64,000 nt of DNA, from assembly GCA_963733765.1 (NCBI GenBank), contig CAVTEI010000003.1:992001-1056000 (forward strand). The letters are read 5' to 3'. The notes under the pieces were generated by a model. That model ran no database searches, was not told where the DNA came from, and worked only from the letters and a program-made list of their open reading frames with translations. Shown here piece by piece: positions 38,331 through 49,046 of this stretch. The DNA is from DATKAS01 sp963733765 (lineage in GTDB: Bacteria > Actinomycetota > Acidimicrobiia > Acidimicrobiales > DATKAS01). A program made the translations under genes and the position numbers. The number at the start of each line of letters is the position of its first letter. Position 1 is the first letter of the stretch.

Positions 38331-39031
38331 TGGTCGCTGTCCACCTCAAGGTCAAGCGCTACAACCCCGAAGTCGACAAGAAGCCGCGGTGGCAGGAGTA
38401 CGAGGTCGAGGTCGACCCGAAGGACCGGGTGCTCGACGCGCTCCACGAGGCGAAGTGGCATCACGACGGCACCCTCACGTTCCGCCGCTCGTGCGCGCAC
38501 GGTGTGTGCGGCTCCGACGCGATGGTGATCAACGGGCAGAACGGCTTGGCGTGTGGTCAGCTCATCGAGAACGTGGGCACTGACATCACGCTCGAGCCGA
38601 TTCGTGGGCTTCCGGTGATCAAGGACCTCGTCGTCGACATGGAGCCGTTCTTCGCGCAGTACCGGTCGATCCTCCCGTATCTCATCAACAGTGACGACCC
38701 GGGCTACAAGGAGCGTCACCAGTCGGCCGAGGACCGCGAGCGGTTCGACGACACGACGAAGTGCATCCTCTGCGCGTGCTGCACGACCTCGTGTCCGGTG
38801 TACTGGGGCAACTCGTCGTACGTCGGCCCGGCCGCCATCGTGGGCGCGCACCGCTTCATCTTCGACTCGCGCGACCAGGCGGCGGGCCAGCGCCTCGACA
38901 TCCTGAACGAGAAGTCCGGCGTGTTCCGGTGCCGCACCGCGTTCAACTGCACCGACGCCTGCCCCCGCGGCATCAAAGTGACCCAGGCGATCGAGGAAGT
39001 GAAGCGAGCGATCCTGTTCGACCGGGTCTGA
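38330..39031 (+). CDS. sdhB: Succinate dehydrogenase iron-sulfur subunit
   Basis: A 233-aa protein carrying three clusters: the [2Fe-2S] ligands in RRSCAHGVCGSDAM and LACGQL, the [4Fe-4S] set CILCACCTTSCPV, and the [3Fe-4S]-side set FRCRTAFNCTDACPRGI. The ATG overlaps the sdhA stop by one base. Electrons would pass to a membrane anchor encoded elsewhere. Confidence 0.96.
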
Positions 39032-39152
39032 GGCTGCGTTCGACCAGGTAGGACAGCATTTCGCATCGCTGACCTGCGCTCCATAGACTCCCCGGGACCT
39101 TTCCGCCAGATTGCGCCGCGAGACGCGCGCGGCCCACAACCAGGGGACCCTG

Positions 39153-41508
39153 TTGACTCACATCCTTGCCGAGGGCGGCTACCAAGAGTTCACGCTGTCG
39201 AGCGGCGAGTGGGCGATTCTCATCGCCTGCGCGCTCACGGCGCTCGTCGCCATCGCGGTCGGTTTCATCCTCGCGCGCTTGGTCATGGCGGAGGACCCGG
39301 GCACGCCGAAGATGCAGGAGATCGCGAAGGCGATCCAGGAGGGCGCCAGCGCGTATCTCAACCGGCAGTTCAAGACGATCGCGCTGATCCTCATCCCGCT
39401 GGCCGCGGTCGTGTTCCTCACGTCGGTCGCGGTGGTGAAGCCGAACGAGGAGAACGCGCTCACGTTCGGCGAGTCGGGCATGTACCGCACGCTCGCGTTC
39501 ATCCTCGGCTGCGTCATGTCCGGCCTCACTGGCTTCATCGGGATGACCCTCGCGACGCGGGGCAACGTGCGCACCGCGGCCGCCGCGAAGTCCGGTTCGA
39601 TGCCCGCAGCGTTGAAGGTCGCGTTCCGCACCGGTGGTGTCGCCGGCATGTTCACCGTCGGCCTCGGGCTGCTCGGCGCGACCGTCATCATCATGATCTT
39701 CCAGAACACCGCAACCGCGATCCTCATTGGGTTCGGGTTCGGCGGCTCGCTCCTGGCCCTGTTCCTCCGTGTAGGCGGCGGCATCTTCACCAAGGCCGCC
39801 GACGTCGGCGCAGACCTCGTCGGCAAGGTCGAAGCCGGCATCCCCGAGGACGACCCTCGCAACCCCGCCACCATCGCCGACAACGTGGGCGACAACGTCG
39901 GCGACTGCGCCGGCATGGCCGCCGACCTTTTCGAGAGCTACGAGGTGACGCTCGTCGCGTCGATCATCCTCGGCGTCTCCGCGTTCCGTTCGATCTATCC
40001 CGATCAGCCGAGCAAGTGGGCGATCGGGCTCATCTTCCCGCTCGCGTGTCGGGCCATCGGCGTGCTCGCGTCGATCGTCGGACTGTTCTCCGTGCGAGCG
40101 ACCGAGAAGGACAAGTCGGCCATGACGCCGATCAACCGCGGCTTTCTCGTCGCGGGTCATGCTCACCGTCCTCGGCACGCTCGTCCTCGCGCTCGTCTAC
40201 GTCGGCAATGACGAGGGCACGCTCACCAACCCCGGCTGGCGTGTGTTCGCCGCTGTCGTCATCGGTCTCGTCCTCGCGCAGATCGTCAGCCGGCTCACGG
40301 AGTACTTCACCTCGACCGAGACCAGGCCGGTCCGCGAGATCGCGGAGGCCGCGCGTACGGGCCCGGCGACGACGGTGCTCTCAGGCATCGCGTCGGGTCT
40401 CGAATCGTCGGTGTGGGCGATCATCGCCATCGCCATCGCCATCGCGACGGCCATCGGGCTCGGCGGTGGCAACATCCAGTTCGTCTTCTATCTGGTCGCC
40501 TTGACCGGCATGGGCATGCTGGCGACGACCGGTGTGATCGTCTCCGAGGACACGTTCGGCCCGGTCGCCGACAACGCCGCCGGCATCGCCGAGATGTCGG
40601 GCGAGTTCCACGGCGAGCCCGAGCGGATCATGGTCAGCCTCGACGCGGTCGGCAACACCACCAAGGCCGTCACCAAGGGGTTCGCGATCGGCTCGGCGGT
40701 CATCGCCGCCGTCGCCCTCTTCGCGTCGTTCATCGAGACGATCGGCGACGAGCTCGAGCTCGGCGACATCGGGTCGGAGCTCTTCAGCAACCCGCTCACC
40801 CAGATCAACGTCGCTGATCCGAAGACCTTCATCGGTCTGCTCATCGGTGGCTCGATCGCGTTCATGTTCAGCTCGCTCGCGATCCGAGCCGTGGGCCGCA
40901 CCGCGGCGACGGTCGTGCAGGAGGTCCGCAACCAGTTCGCCGACGGCAAGATCATGAGCGGCGAGAAGCTGCCCGAGTACGGGCCGGTCATCGACATCTG
41001 CACGAAGGCATCGCTGCGTGAGCTCGCGACGCCGGCGCTGCTCGCGGTCCTCTCCCCGGTCATCATCGGCTTCGGCATCAACTACTTCGCGCTCGGTGCG
41101 TTCCTCGCCGCGGTCATCCTCACCGGCCAGCTCATGGCGAACTTCCTGTCGAACTCCGGTGGTGCGTGGGACAACGCGAAGAAGTACATCGAGGACGGCC
41201 ACGAGGGCGGCAAGGGCTCCGAGGCGCACAAGGCCGCGGTCATCGGCGACACCGTCGGCGACCCGTTCAAGGACACGGCCGGCCCCGCACTCAACCCGCT
41301 GATCAAGGTCATGAACCTCGTGTCGCTGCTGATCCTGCCCGCGGTCATCAACCTGCAGGACGACGACGGCCCTCGCTTCCTGATCGCGGGTGGCGCGTTG
41401 GTCATCCTGCTCGGAGCGATCGCGTTCGCGAAGCGCAGCACCGGCTCGATGACGGACACGCCCTCGGCTCCCGCCGCGGCGGCAGTCCCCGCGCAGCCCG
41501 TCGGCTGA
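39153..41508 (+). pseudogene. hppA: K+-independent H+-translocating pyrophosphatase, frame broken by one base
   Basis: This membrane enzyme couples PPi hydrolysis to proton pumping. The first part has the PPi/Mg site DVGADLVGKVEAGIPEDDPRNPATIADNVGDNVGDCAGMAADLFES; the second, in the next frame, has GNTTKAVTKG and the C-terminal DTVGDPFKDTAGPALNPLIK. The Lys in GNTTKA marks the K+-independent class (Ala there in K+-dependent enzymes). The break is at about 40154-40156 (one extra G in a GGG run); repaired length about 784 aa with many membrane helices. A TTG at 39153 with AGGGGA upstream is the likely start. Confidence 0.9.
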
Positions 41509-41510
41509 GC

Positions 41511-41562
41511 CGGTTCTCTTGGCGTTGCCGGGTGCCAGAGCCCCGGACGGCCAAGAAATTCA
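41511..41562. terminator. Bidirectional terminator hairpin between hppA and dedA
   Basis: TCTTGGC (41517-41523) pairs with GCCAAGA (41550-41556), with an inner CCGGG/CCCGG stem. It lies between convergent genes and ends at the DedA stop codon. It is a second copy of the element at 12212-12260, in the opposite orientation, with the inner stem changed on both sides. Confidence 0.7.
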
Positions 41563-42240
41563 GCCTTGGGTCGTCTCCTCTGACGCCTCCGTCGCGGCGC
41601 GCTTGCGGTGGCGCAGCCACTCGAAGCCGATGGGGAGCAGCGACAGCGTGACGATGCCGGCGATGATCGGCAGCAGGTACTTGTCGATGTTGGGGATGGT
41701 CTCACCGAGCCAGAAGCCGAGCAGGGTCACGCCGACCGCCCACAGGAACGCGCCGACGACGTTGAACGTGACGAACGTGCGGTAGCGCATGTTGCTGACA
41801 CCGGCGAGCACGGGCGCGAACGTGCGCACGATGGGCACGAAGCGGGCGAGCACGATCGTCTTCGAGCCGTGGTTCTCGAAGAACTCCTCGGCCCGTGCGA
41901 CGTTCTCGTGCTTGAAGAAGCGTGACTCAGGCCGCTTGAAGATGCTCGGCCCGACCTTCTTGCCAAACGCGTAGCCGACTTGGTCGCCGATGAATGCGGC
42001 AAGGAAGCAGCCCACAAGGATCACCGCCAGGTTGAGCTTGCCCTGCGAGGCGAGCAGCCCGGCCGTGAACAGCAGCGAGTCGCCCGGCAGGAAGAAGCCG
42101 ATCAGCAGACCGGACTCGGCGAAGATGATCGCGATCAGCCCGATCGTGCCGAAAGTGCGGATGAGCTCCTCGGGCGACAGGCTCAGGGCCAGGACGTGCA
42201 CGACGTTCGACCCTAGGGTGCCCGCTCCGGCCGGAGCCAT
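41560..42240 (-). CDS. DedA family membrane protein
   Basis: A 226-aa protein of the DedA/SNARE-associated (VTT) family; members act in membrane lipid homeostasis, including undecaprenyl-phosphate recycling. FAESGLLIGFFLPGDSLLFTAGLLA, FIGDQVGYAFGKKVG and ARFVPIVRTFAPVLAGVSNMRYRTF with the conserved Arg/Pro residues are diagnostic, and there are about five membrane segments. It is last in a four-gene minus-strand operon; its ATG overlaps the upstream gene by 28 bases. Confidence 0.9.
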   Translation of the reverse strand: MAPAGAGTLGSNVVHVLALSLSPEELIRTFGTIGLIAIIFAESGLLIGFFLPGDSLLFTAGLLASQGKLNLAVILVGCFLAAFIGDQVGYAFGKKVGPSIFKRPESRFFKHENVARAEEFFENHGSKTIVLARFVPIVRTFAPVLAGVSNMRYRTFVTFNVVGAFLWAVGVTLLGFWLGETIPNIDKYLLPIIAGIVTLSLLPIGFEWLRHRKRAATEASEETTQG

Positions 42241-42879
42241 TCATGCCAGCCGTCGGGAGTGAGCACCCGTTCGACGAGGATCACGCCGCCCGGCGGTGGG
42301 TCGATGCGCAGGGGCGCCCGTGGGCCGTGAGGCGGATGCGCTGGTGCGTCGGGCCAGCGCAGCTCGCCCCACTCGTGGCGCCAGCGGCCGGCGGCCTCGA
42401 TCGCAAGGGTCTCGTCGGCGATCAGGATCTCGCCGTTGACCGTCGCGTCGATCTTGTAGCCGTCCGCGAGTTCGACCGGATCGTCGGCGGCCTCCCACTC
42501 CAGGTCGAAGCCGAGCGGCACGAGGTCGCCGCGCTGCGCGCCGAGCGCATCCTCCGGATCGGCGAGGGCAACGCCATAGGCTTCGTTCGCCACCGTCCAA
42601 TGCTCGAGCGCCGTTTCACAGACGTGGTCGGCCCACAGCCCGGGCCCGCGCAGCGCCAACGACGACTTCGGGAGGTGGAGCTCGGTGTCGACGAGCGTCA
42701 GTAGGGGGTGGCCGTCGCGCACGACCGACGCCCAGTACCACGCGTGGTGCGCCCCGGGGTCGAGCGTGATCGCGGCGATCGCGCCGAACGTCGCGTCCTT
42801 GTCCCAGGCCTCGAACGTCCACCGCTCGAGCCAGCCCGGCCCTCCGGGACTCGTGGCGAGACTCGTCGCTGGCGTTCAC
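42213..42879 (-). pseudogene. Unrecognised 221-aa protein, frame broken near its N terminus
   Basis: Translation from the GTG at 42879 (overlapping the preceding stop as GTGA) gives only the first dozen residues in the right frame. Removing one base of the run near 42845-42850 joins it to GGPGWLERWTFEAWDKDATFG and on through WYWASVVRDGHPLLTLVDTEL, LWADHVCETALEHWTVANEAYGVAL and PLGFDLEWEA to the stop at 42213. The strand-rich pattern, with many Trp and paired acidic residues, suggests a beta-barrel or AttH/CrtC-like fold, but I cannot name it. Confidence 0.65.
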
Positions 42880-44016
42880 AGATCAGCGTTCACTGGGATC
42901 AGGTCGTAGTACGGCCCGTCGCCCATGTCGCCGGTGTTGTCGCCCTCGATCTGGGAGATCAGGTCGTAGAGCGGCCCGGGGATGTCGCGAGGCACCGTCC
43001 AGTCGAGCTGGTCGGCGATGCCGGCCGCGAGCGCGAACGGGCGCAGGAACGAGAAGTAGACGTAGGCGCCGCAGCGGATCTTCTCGTTGCGATCCATCGC
43101 CGCGATGTTGCGGTAGTGAGCCGATTGCGCCTTGCGCACCGCGCCCACGATCGCGTCGATCTCGTCGAGCGGCACCGGCTTCAGCGCGCCACCGGGCTCG
43201 TCGGTCGTGTACAGCCCGAACCGCACGAGACGGTCGAGATAGTCCTCGGGCGTCGTGTATGAGGTGCCGAAGTCGGTGACCCGGAACTTGACATCGTCGA
43301 GTACGAGCGCGGCCGTGAGAGTTGGAGTACGGCACGTCGGCAGCGACGTCGCTCCACCAGTAGTCGCTCTGGCTCAGCTGGGCGAAGTCGCGGACGAGCA
43401 TCACCTGGCCGTCGTGACCGGGCACGGGATAGGGCCCCGTGTCCTGGGCGCCTGACCGCGTGTCGAACCACATGAGGAAGAGGTAACCGACGAGCGTCGC
43501 GTTGAGCCTCTTGATGGCCGCCCGCTGGTCGTCGTCGATCGCCGTAGTGCCGTCGAGGAGCTCGTCGGAGACGGCACCCGCGTAGGGACGGGCGTCGTTC
43601 GTGTCCCACGCCTGCATCGACCCGTCACCGCGGAACGCACGCGACGCTCGCTCCCAGAAGTCGAGCACAGGATAGATCGCGTCGGGATCGTCGGCCGGAG
43701 TGCCCATCGACGCGACGACCCTTCGGCCCAGGAGGAAGAAGTTCGGGACTCCCCACAGGTGCACCGTGTTGATGCGCGTGCCCGGCCGCCTGCCGGTGCG
43801 CCCGATCTCCTCGGCGGGCATCGCGGCGTCGATGGCTCGGACCATCTCCGGGTAGCGGTACCAGGTCTCGATGCACGCCGTGATGACGTACGCGGAGACG
43901 GGGATCAGCTTCGACTCGAGCGAGGTGCGTTCGGCGCTGAGCGTCTGCGCGATGGGCGCGTGGTAGGCGATGAGACGATTCGCTTCGGCCTTCTTGTCGT
44001 TCTTCTCGTCAAGCAC
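42876..44016 (-). pseudogene. Unrecognised 379-aa protein next to a swivel-domain protein, frame broken
   Basis: The N-terminal part starts at GTG 44016 (VLDEKNDKKAEANRLIAYHA) and runs to DVAADVPYSN. The C-terminal part in the next frame begins LTAALVLDDVKFRVTDFGTS and ends DLIPVNADL. One extra base within about 43316-43324 accounts for the break. The protein is soluble, rich in Trp, Tyr and Phe (WYRYPEMV, SDYWWSDV, YVYFSFLRPFALAAG), with no membrane helix or known catalytic motif. It overlaps the swivel-domain gene by eight bases and the next gene by four. Confidence 0.7.
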
Positions 44017-44353
44017 GGACGACTCCGGTCTGTCCCGAGCAGTCGACCTCGACCTCGGAACCGTTCGCCGGCTCTCCGTCGGCGAATGCACACGCCATCA
44101 CGCACGGCACCTGGAACTCGCGGCTCACGATGCCGATGTGGCTGCGCGGCGTGCCGCCCGTGCAGATCACGGCGGTGAGCTCGTGGTAGATCGGTGCCAG
44201 GAAGGTCGCGCCGGCGTCACGCACCAACGCGATCACGCCGTCGGCGCCCGTGTCCATGAGGGCCAGCACGTCGTCGGGGCTCTCGATCGCCTGGAAGCGG
44301 CCTCGGACCGCGGCGGCGTCGAACACCTTCGTGCCCTCGCCGATCTGCTGCAT
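44009..44353 (-). CDS. Stand-alone PEP-utilising enzyme mobile (phosphohistidine swivel) domain
   Basis: A 114-aa protein consisting only of the mobile domain found in PEP synthase, pyruvate phosphate dikinase and rifampicin phosphotransferase. ELTAVICTGGTPRSHIGIVSREFQVPCVMAC matches the core, with the phosphorylatable His in TPRSHIGI; the full enzymes have TSHAAI-like sequence there. The sequence before it (QAIESPDDVLALMDTGADGVIALV) supplies the rest of the fold. No ATP-grasp or PEP-binding domain is encoded nearby, so its phosphate donor is unknown. It is first in a four-gene operon. Its ATG shares the CATG at 44351-44354 with an in-frame plus-strand ATG. Confidence 0.8.
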   Translation of the reverse strand: MQQIGEGTKVFDAAAVRGRFQAIESPDDVLALMDTGADGVIALVRDAGATFLAPIYHELTAVICTGGTPRSHIGIVSREFQVPCVMACAFADGEPANGSEVEVDCSGQTGVVRA

Positions 44354-44372
44354 GGCCGGGCACACTACCGAC

Positions 44373-44765
44373 GTGGCGAAGTACCTGACCCCGGAGTGGG
44401 TCGACGATCTCGACCGCGCCGCACAGGCCAGCGACGCGATTCGCGCGGCCGCTCCCGACCTCGCGTTCGTCGCCGAGCACGCGGTGACCGGCCTGCCCGA
44501 GGGGACCGTTCGGTACCACATCGAGTTCGACCATGGCGTCGCCCGCCTGCGGTTCGGGCCCGCGGCGAGTGCTGACGCTTCGTTCACCGAGGATCACGAG
44601 ACGGCAGTGGCGGTGAGCACCGGAGCAATGAACGCGCAGAGCGCGTTCATGTCGGGGCGGCTCCGCGTGAGCGGCGACATGGACAAGCTGATGGCGGCGC
44701 AGCCCGCGTTCGTCGCGCTCGATGCGGCGCTCGAGGATGCGCGGGCGAGGACAACGTATGCCTGA
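44373..44765 (+). CDS. SCP2 sterol-binding domain protein
   Basis: A 130-aa single-domain protein of the SCP2 fold, which binds lipids in a hydrophobic tunnel. VAKYLTPEWVDDLDRAAQ at the start, YHIEFDHGVARLRFGPA and NAQSAFMSGRLRVSGDMDKLMAAQP are typical of bacterial SCP2 proteins. I chose GTG 44373 because relatives begin with (M)AKYLxPEW; an ATG at 44352 is possible. It overlaps the following glycosylase gene by eight bases. Confidence 0.85.
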   Translation: MAKYLTPEWVDDLDRAAQASDAIRAAAPDLAFVAEHAVTGLPEGTVRYHIEFDHGVARLRFGPAASADASFTEDHETAVAVSTGAMNAQSAFMSGRLRVSGDMDKLMAAQPAFVALDAALEDARARTTYA

Positions 44766-45579
44766 GCTCCCCGAGCTGCAAGCCCATGCCGAACGGCTGA
44801 CCGAGGGGTGGGGCGGCAACGTGCTCCGCAAGTTCACGCCACTGTCCTTCACCGCAATGAAGACTGCCGTGCCGCCGGCGAAGGACGCGCTCGACCATCC
44901 GCTCGTGAAGGTGGGACGGCGGGGCAAGTACCTCCTCCTCGACTTCGAAGCGCTCACGTTCGCGGTGCACCTCATGCAGGGCGGGCGGCTCAAGCCCGAC
45001 CCGAAGCAGGCCGCGAAGGTGCGAGGCGGCATCGCCCGTTGGGTGTTCGACGATCGCAGCGCGCTCATGCTCACCGAAGCGGGCAAGGAGCACCGCGCCG
45101 GCGTGTGGACCGACCCCGAGCTCGCCACCGCCGGCCTCGGGCCGGAAGCGGATCAGATCACCGCGCCGGAGCTCGCCAAGCTCTTCGGCGAGCACTCGAT
45201 GCGAGTGCACAAGTTCCTGCGCGACCAGGGCTGCATCGCCGGTCTCGGCCGTCGTCTCGCGAACGAGGTCTGCCATCGGGCGAAGGTCTCGCCGTTCGCC
45301 TCGACGACGAAGCTCGGCGAGGACGGAGCGGCCGCGATCGTCGCGGCGATTCGGGAGTGCGTCGACGAGTCGCTCGCGTACGAACGCACCCGCGCAGACA
45401 TGAGCTCGTCGGCCGACCGTCCCGGTGGGGTGCACCATCGCACCGGTCAGCCGTGCCCGGTGTGTGGCGACATGGTGCGCGAGGTGTCCTACTCCGCCTA
45501 CACCGTCAACTACTGCCCGACTTGTCAGACCGGCGGCAAGGTGCTCGCCGACAACACGACGAGCAAGTTCCTCAAGTGA
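44758..45579 (+). CDS. Fpg/Nei family DNA glycosylase
   Basis: A 273-aa base-excision repair enzyme. It starts MPELPELQ, so after Met removal Pro1 is the Schiff-base nucleophile and Glu2 is present. RRGKYLLLDF and LMQGGRLKPD are the DNA-binding strands, and a C4 zinc finger CPVCG...YCPTCQ ends the protein. The conserved Arg of the finger (R-x-T before the CPxC) is replaced here by Ala-Tyr-Thr. Whether it is an Fpg-, Nei- or other-type glycosylase cannot be decided. It converges with and overlaps the dehydrogenase gene by eight bases. Confidence 0.87.
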   Translation: MPELPELQAHAERLTEGWGGNVLRKFTPLSFTAMKTAVPPAKDALDHPLVKVGRRGKYLLLDFEALTFAVHLMQGGRLKPDPKQAAKVRGGIARWVFDDRSALMLTEAGKEHRAGVWTDPELATAGLGPEADQITAPELAKLFGEHSMRVHKFLRDQGCIAGLGRRLANEVCHRAKVSPFASTTKLGEDGAAAIVAAIRECVDESLAYERTRADMSSSADRPGGVHHRTGQPCPVCGDMVREVSYSAYTVNYCPTCQTGGKVLADNTTSKFLK

Positions 45580-46522
45580 GGAACACCTCGTTGAGCAGCG
45601 GCTCGCCCCGGGCGTAACGACCGAGGTTGTTGACCAGCAGGTCGTCGTACCGGTCATAGCGATGGCGGCCACCGGCGGAATTGTGCGGTGAGAGCACGAC
45701 GCGCGGGTGGGTCCACAGCGGGCTGTCGGACGGCAGCGGCTCGGTGACCATGACGTCGAGCACCGCGACCTCGGGACGTCCCCGATCGAGCGCGGCGACG
45801 AGCGCCACTTCGTCGACGAGAGAGCCCCGAGCGATGTTGATCAGCATCGACCCCTCGGCCATCGCGGCGAGGAACGCCGCGTCGACGAGGGGAGGAGCGT
45901 CGATCTCGCCGGGCAGCGAGAGCACCACGACATCGGCCTCGGGGAGCACGGCGACGAGGTCGGTAGGGCCGACGTACGCGTCGATCGGCTCGTCGCCGGT
46001 GGGGTGGCGGCGGCACCCGGTGACGTGCGCGCCGAACGCCCGCGCCCGCGTCGCGATCGCCTCGCCGATCGCCCCGAGGCCCACGATCAGCCACCGCGAG
46101 CCCGCGACCTCGCGGAACTCGTGGCGATCCCATGCTGACCGGGCGTGCGCGTCGCGCCACAATCCCGCCCGCTGGTAGTGGTCGAGCACCGCGCGCAGCA
46201 CGTACTCGCTGATGGGGATGTCCGTAACGTGGGCGTTGGTGAGCCGCGCACCCCGCTGCAAAACCATGGTGAAGACGGGGTGGTCGAGCCCGGCGGCGGG
46301 CACGCTGAACCACCTCACGGTCTCGCTCCGCACGACGGCACTGAAGAACGGCCGGAGCGCATCTGCGTACGCGTCGAACAGGTCGAACGACGCCGCGGCG
46401 ACCTCGAAGTCGTCGTCGTCGCCCGCGAGCGAGCCGTCCTTCTCCATCACGACCGGCTCGTAGCCGTCGGGCAGACGGTCTCCGATGCGTTCGAGCGTGC
46501 CCCGCGTGACGAGCAGCTTCAG
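45572..46522 (-). CDS. D-2-hydroxyacid dehydrogenase family protein, probable CTG start
   Basis: A 316-aa NAD-dependent dehydrogenase of the phosphoglycerate/glycerate dehydrogenase type. The NAD fold is LIVGLGAIGEAIATRARAFGAHVTG; the catalytic residues are the Arg in INIARGSLVDE, the Glu in VTEPLPSDSPLW and the His in LSPHNSAGG. No ATG, GTG or TTG fits the N terminus; the natural start is CTG at 46522, giving (M)KLLVTRGTLERIGDRLP and a CTGA overlap with the mdh stop. The next usable start would remove the first strand. The substrate is unknown. Confidence 0.82.
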   Translation of the reverse strand: MKLLVTRGTLERIGDRLPDGYEPVVMEKDGSLAGDDDDFEVAAASFDLFDAYADALRPFFSAVVRSETVRWFSVPAAGLDHPVFTMVLQRGARLTNAHVTDIPISEYVLRAVLDHYQRAGLWRDAHARSAWDRHEFREVAGSRWLIVGLGAIGEAIATRARAFGAHVTGCRRHPTGDEPIDAYVGPTDLVAVLPEADVVVLSLPGEIDAPPLVDAAFLAAMAEGSMLINIARGSLVDEVALVAALDRGRPEVAVLDVMVTEPLPSDSPLWTHPRVVLSPHNSAGGRHRYDRYDDLLVNNLGRYARGEPLLNEVFLT

Positions 46523-47506
46523 ATGAGTCCGAGACCTTTCACTGCGTCGCGTTCTTCGGTGAGCTCGGCGACGCTCGCGTCGATGCGCCCGCGCGAGAAC
46601 ACGTCGATGTCGAGACCCTTCACGACCGACCACTTGCCATCGCGCGCACGTCGTCGGGAACGAGGAGATGAGACCCTCGGCCACGCCGTATGAGCCGTCG
46701 GAGGGCGTGGCCATGCTCACCCAGTCGTCGGCCGCGGTGCCCATCGCCCACGTCCGCATGTGATCGATGGCCGCGTTCGCCGCCGACGCCGCGCTCGACA
46801 GGCCGCGGGCTTCGATGATCGCCGCGCCCCGCTTCTGCACGGTGGGGATGAACTCGTTCTCGAGCCACGCCTGGTCGCCGACGAGCTCCGCGGCGTTCTT
46901 CCCGCCCACCTCACAGTGAAAGAGATCGGGGTACTGCGTGGCGGAGTGGTTGCCCCAGATCGTCATCTTCTTCACGTCGGTGACCGGCACCGAGAGCTTG
47001 GCGGCGAGCTGGCCGACTGCCCGGTTGTGGTCGAGCCGCGTCATCGCCGTGAACCGGGTCGGATCGATCTTCGGTGCGTTGTTCATCGCGATGAGGCAGT
47101 TCGTGTTCGCAGGGTTGCCGACCACGAGGATCTTGATGTCGCTCGCCGCGTTGTCCGAGAGCGCCGTGCCCTGCCCCGTGAAGATGTTGCCGTTGATGGT
47201 GAGCAAGTCGGCGCGCTCCATTCCCGCTTTGCGGGGCACCGACCCGACCAGAAGGGCGTAGTTCGCATCCCCGAACGCGGTGTTCGGGTCGTCGGTCTGG
47301 ACGACGCCCTCGAGGAGCGGGAACGCGCAATCCTCGAGCTCCATGGCGACGCCGCGGAGCGCGTCGAGGGCGGGCGTGATCTCGAGGAGCTGCAGGATCA
47401 CGGGCTGATTCGGACCGAGCATCTCGCCGGATGCGACCCGGAACAGCAGGCTGTAACCGATCTGTCCCGCGGCTCCGGTGATGGCGACGCGTACGGGTGC
47501 AGGCAT
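46519..47506 (-). pseudogene. mdh: Malate dehydrogenase, frame broken by one base near the C terminus
   Basis: Mdh oxidises malate to oxaloacetate. RVAITGAAGQIGYSLLFRVASGEMLG is the NAD fold; the catalytic His is in IWGNHSATQYPD and substrate-binding Args are in VPRKAGMERADLL and MTRLDHNRA. The frame is intact to EGLISSFPTTCA; then one extra base within about 46639-46648 diverts it from DGKWSVVKGLDIDVFSRGRI and the C terminus KGLGLI at 46519. The repaired protein is 328 aa, the normal size. ATG 47506 is seven bases after a TAGGGT box. Confidence 0.92.
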
Positions 47507-47513
47507 GTCGCCG

Positions 47514-47519
47514 ACCCTA
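47514..47519 (-). promoter_or_regulatory. Leaderless -10 box for mdh
   Basis: TAGGGT on the minus strand, seven bases before the mdh ATG and adjacent to the upstream terminator hairpin. Confidence 0.5.
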
Positions 47520-47567
47520 CCGTTTGCTCACTCGACCCCCCTCAGCGGTGGCTGAGTGAGCAAACGG
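47520..47567 (-). terminator. Terminator hairpin after the aldehyde dehydrogenase gene
   Basis: CCGTTTGCTCACTC (47520-47533) and GAGTGAGCAAACGG (47554-47567) form a perfect 14-bp stem; an inner CTCAGC/GCTGAG pairing competes with its base. It separates the aldehyde dehydrogenase from mdh. Confidence 0.75.
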
Positions 47568-47581
47568 TCCGGGGTTCTCGG

Positions 47582-49000
<1,419 letters not shown>

Positions 49001-49046
49001 GCATGTCCTCCCTGTGCTGGTGCGCCGACCCTAGGCCGGGCAGCGC

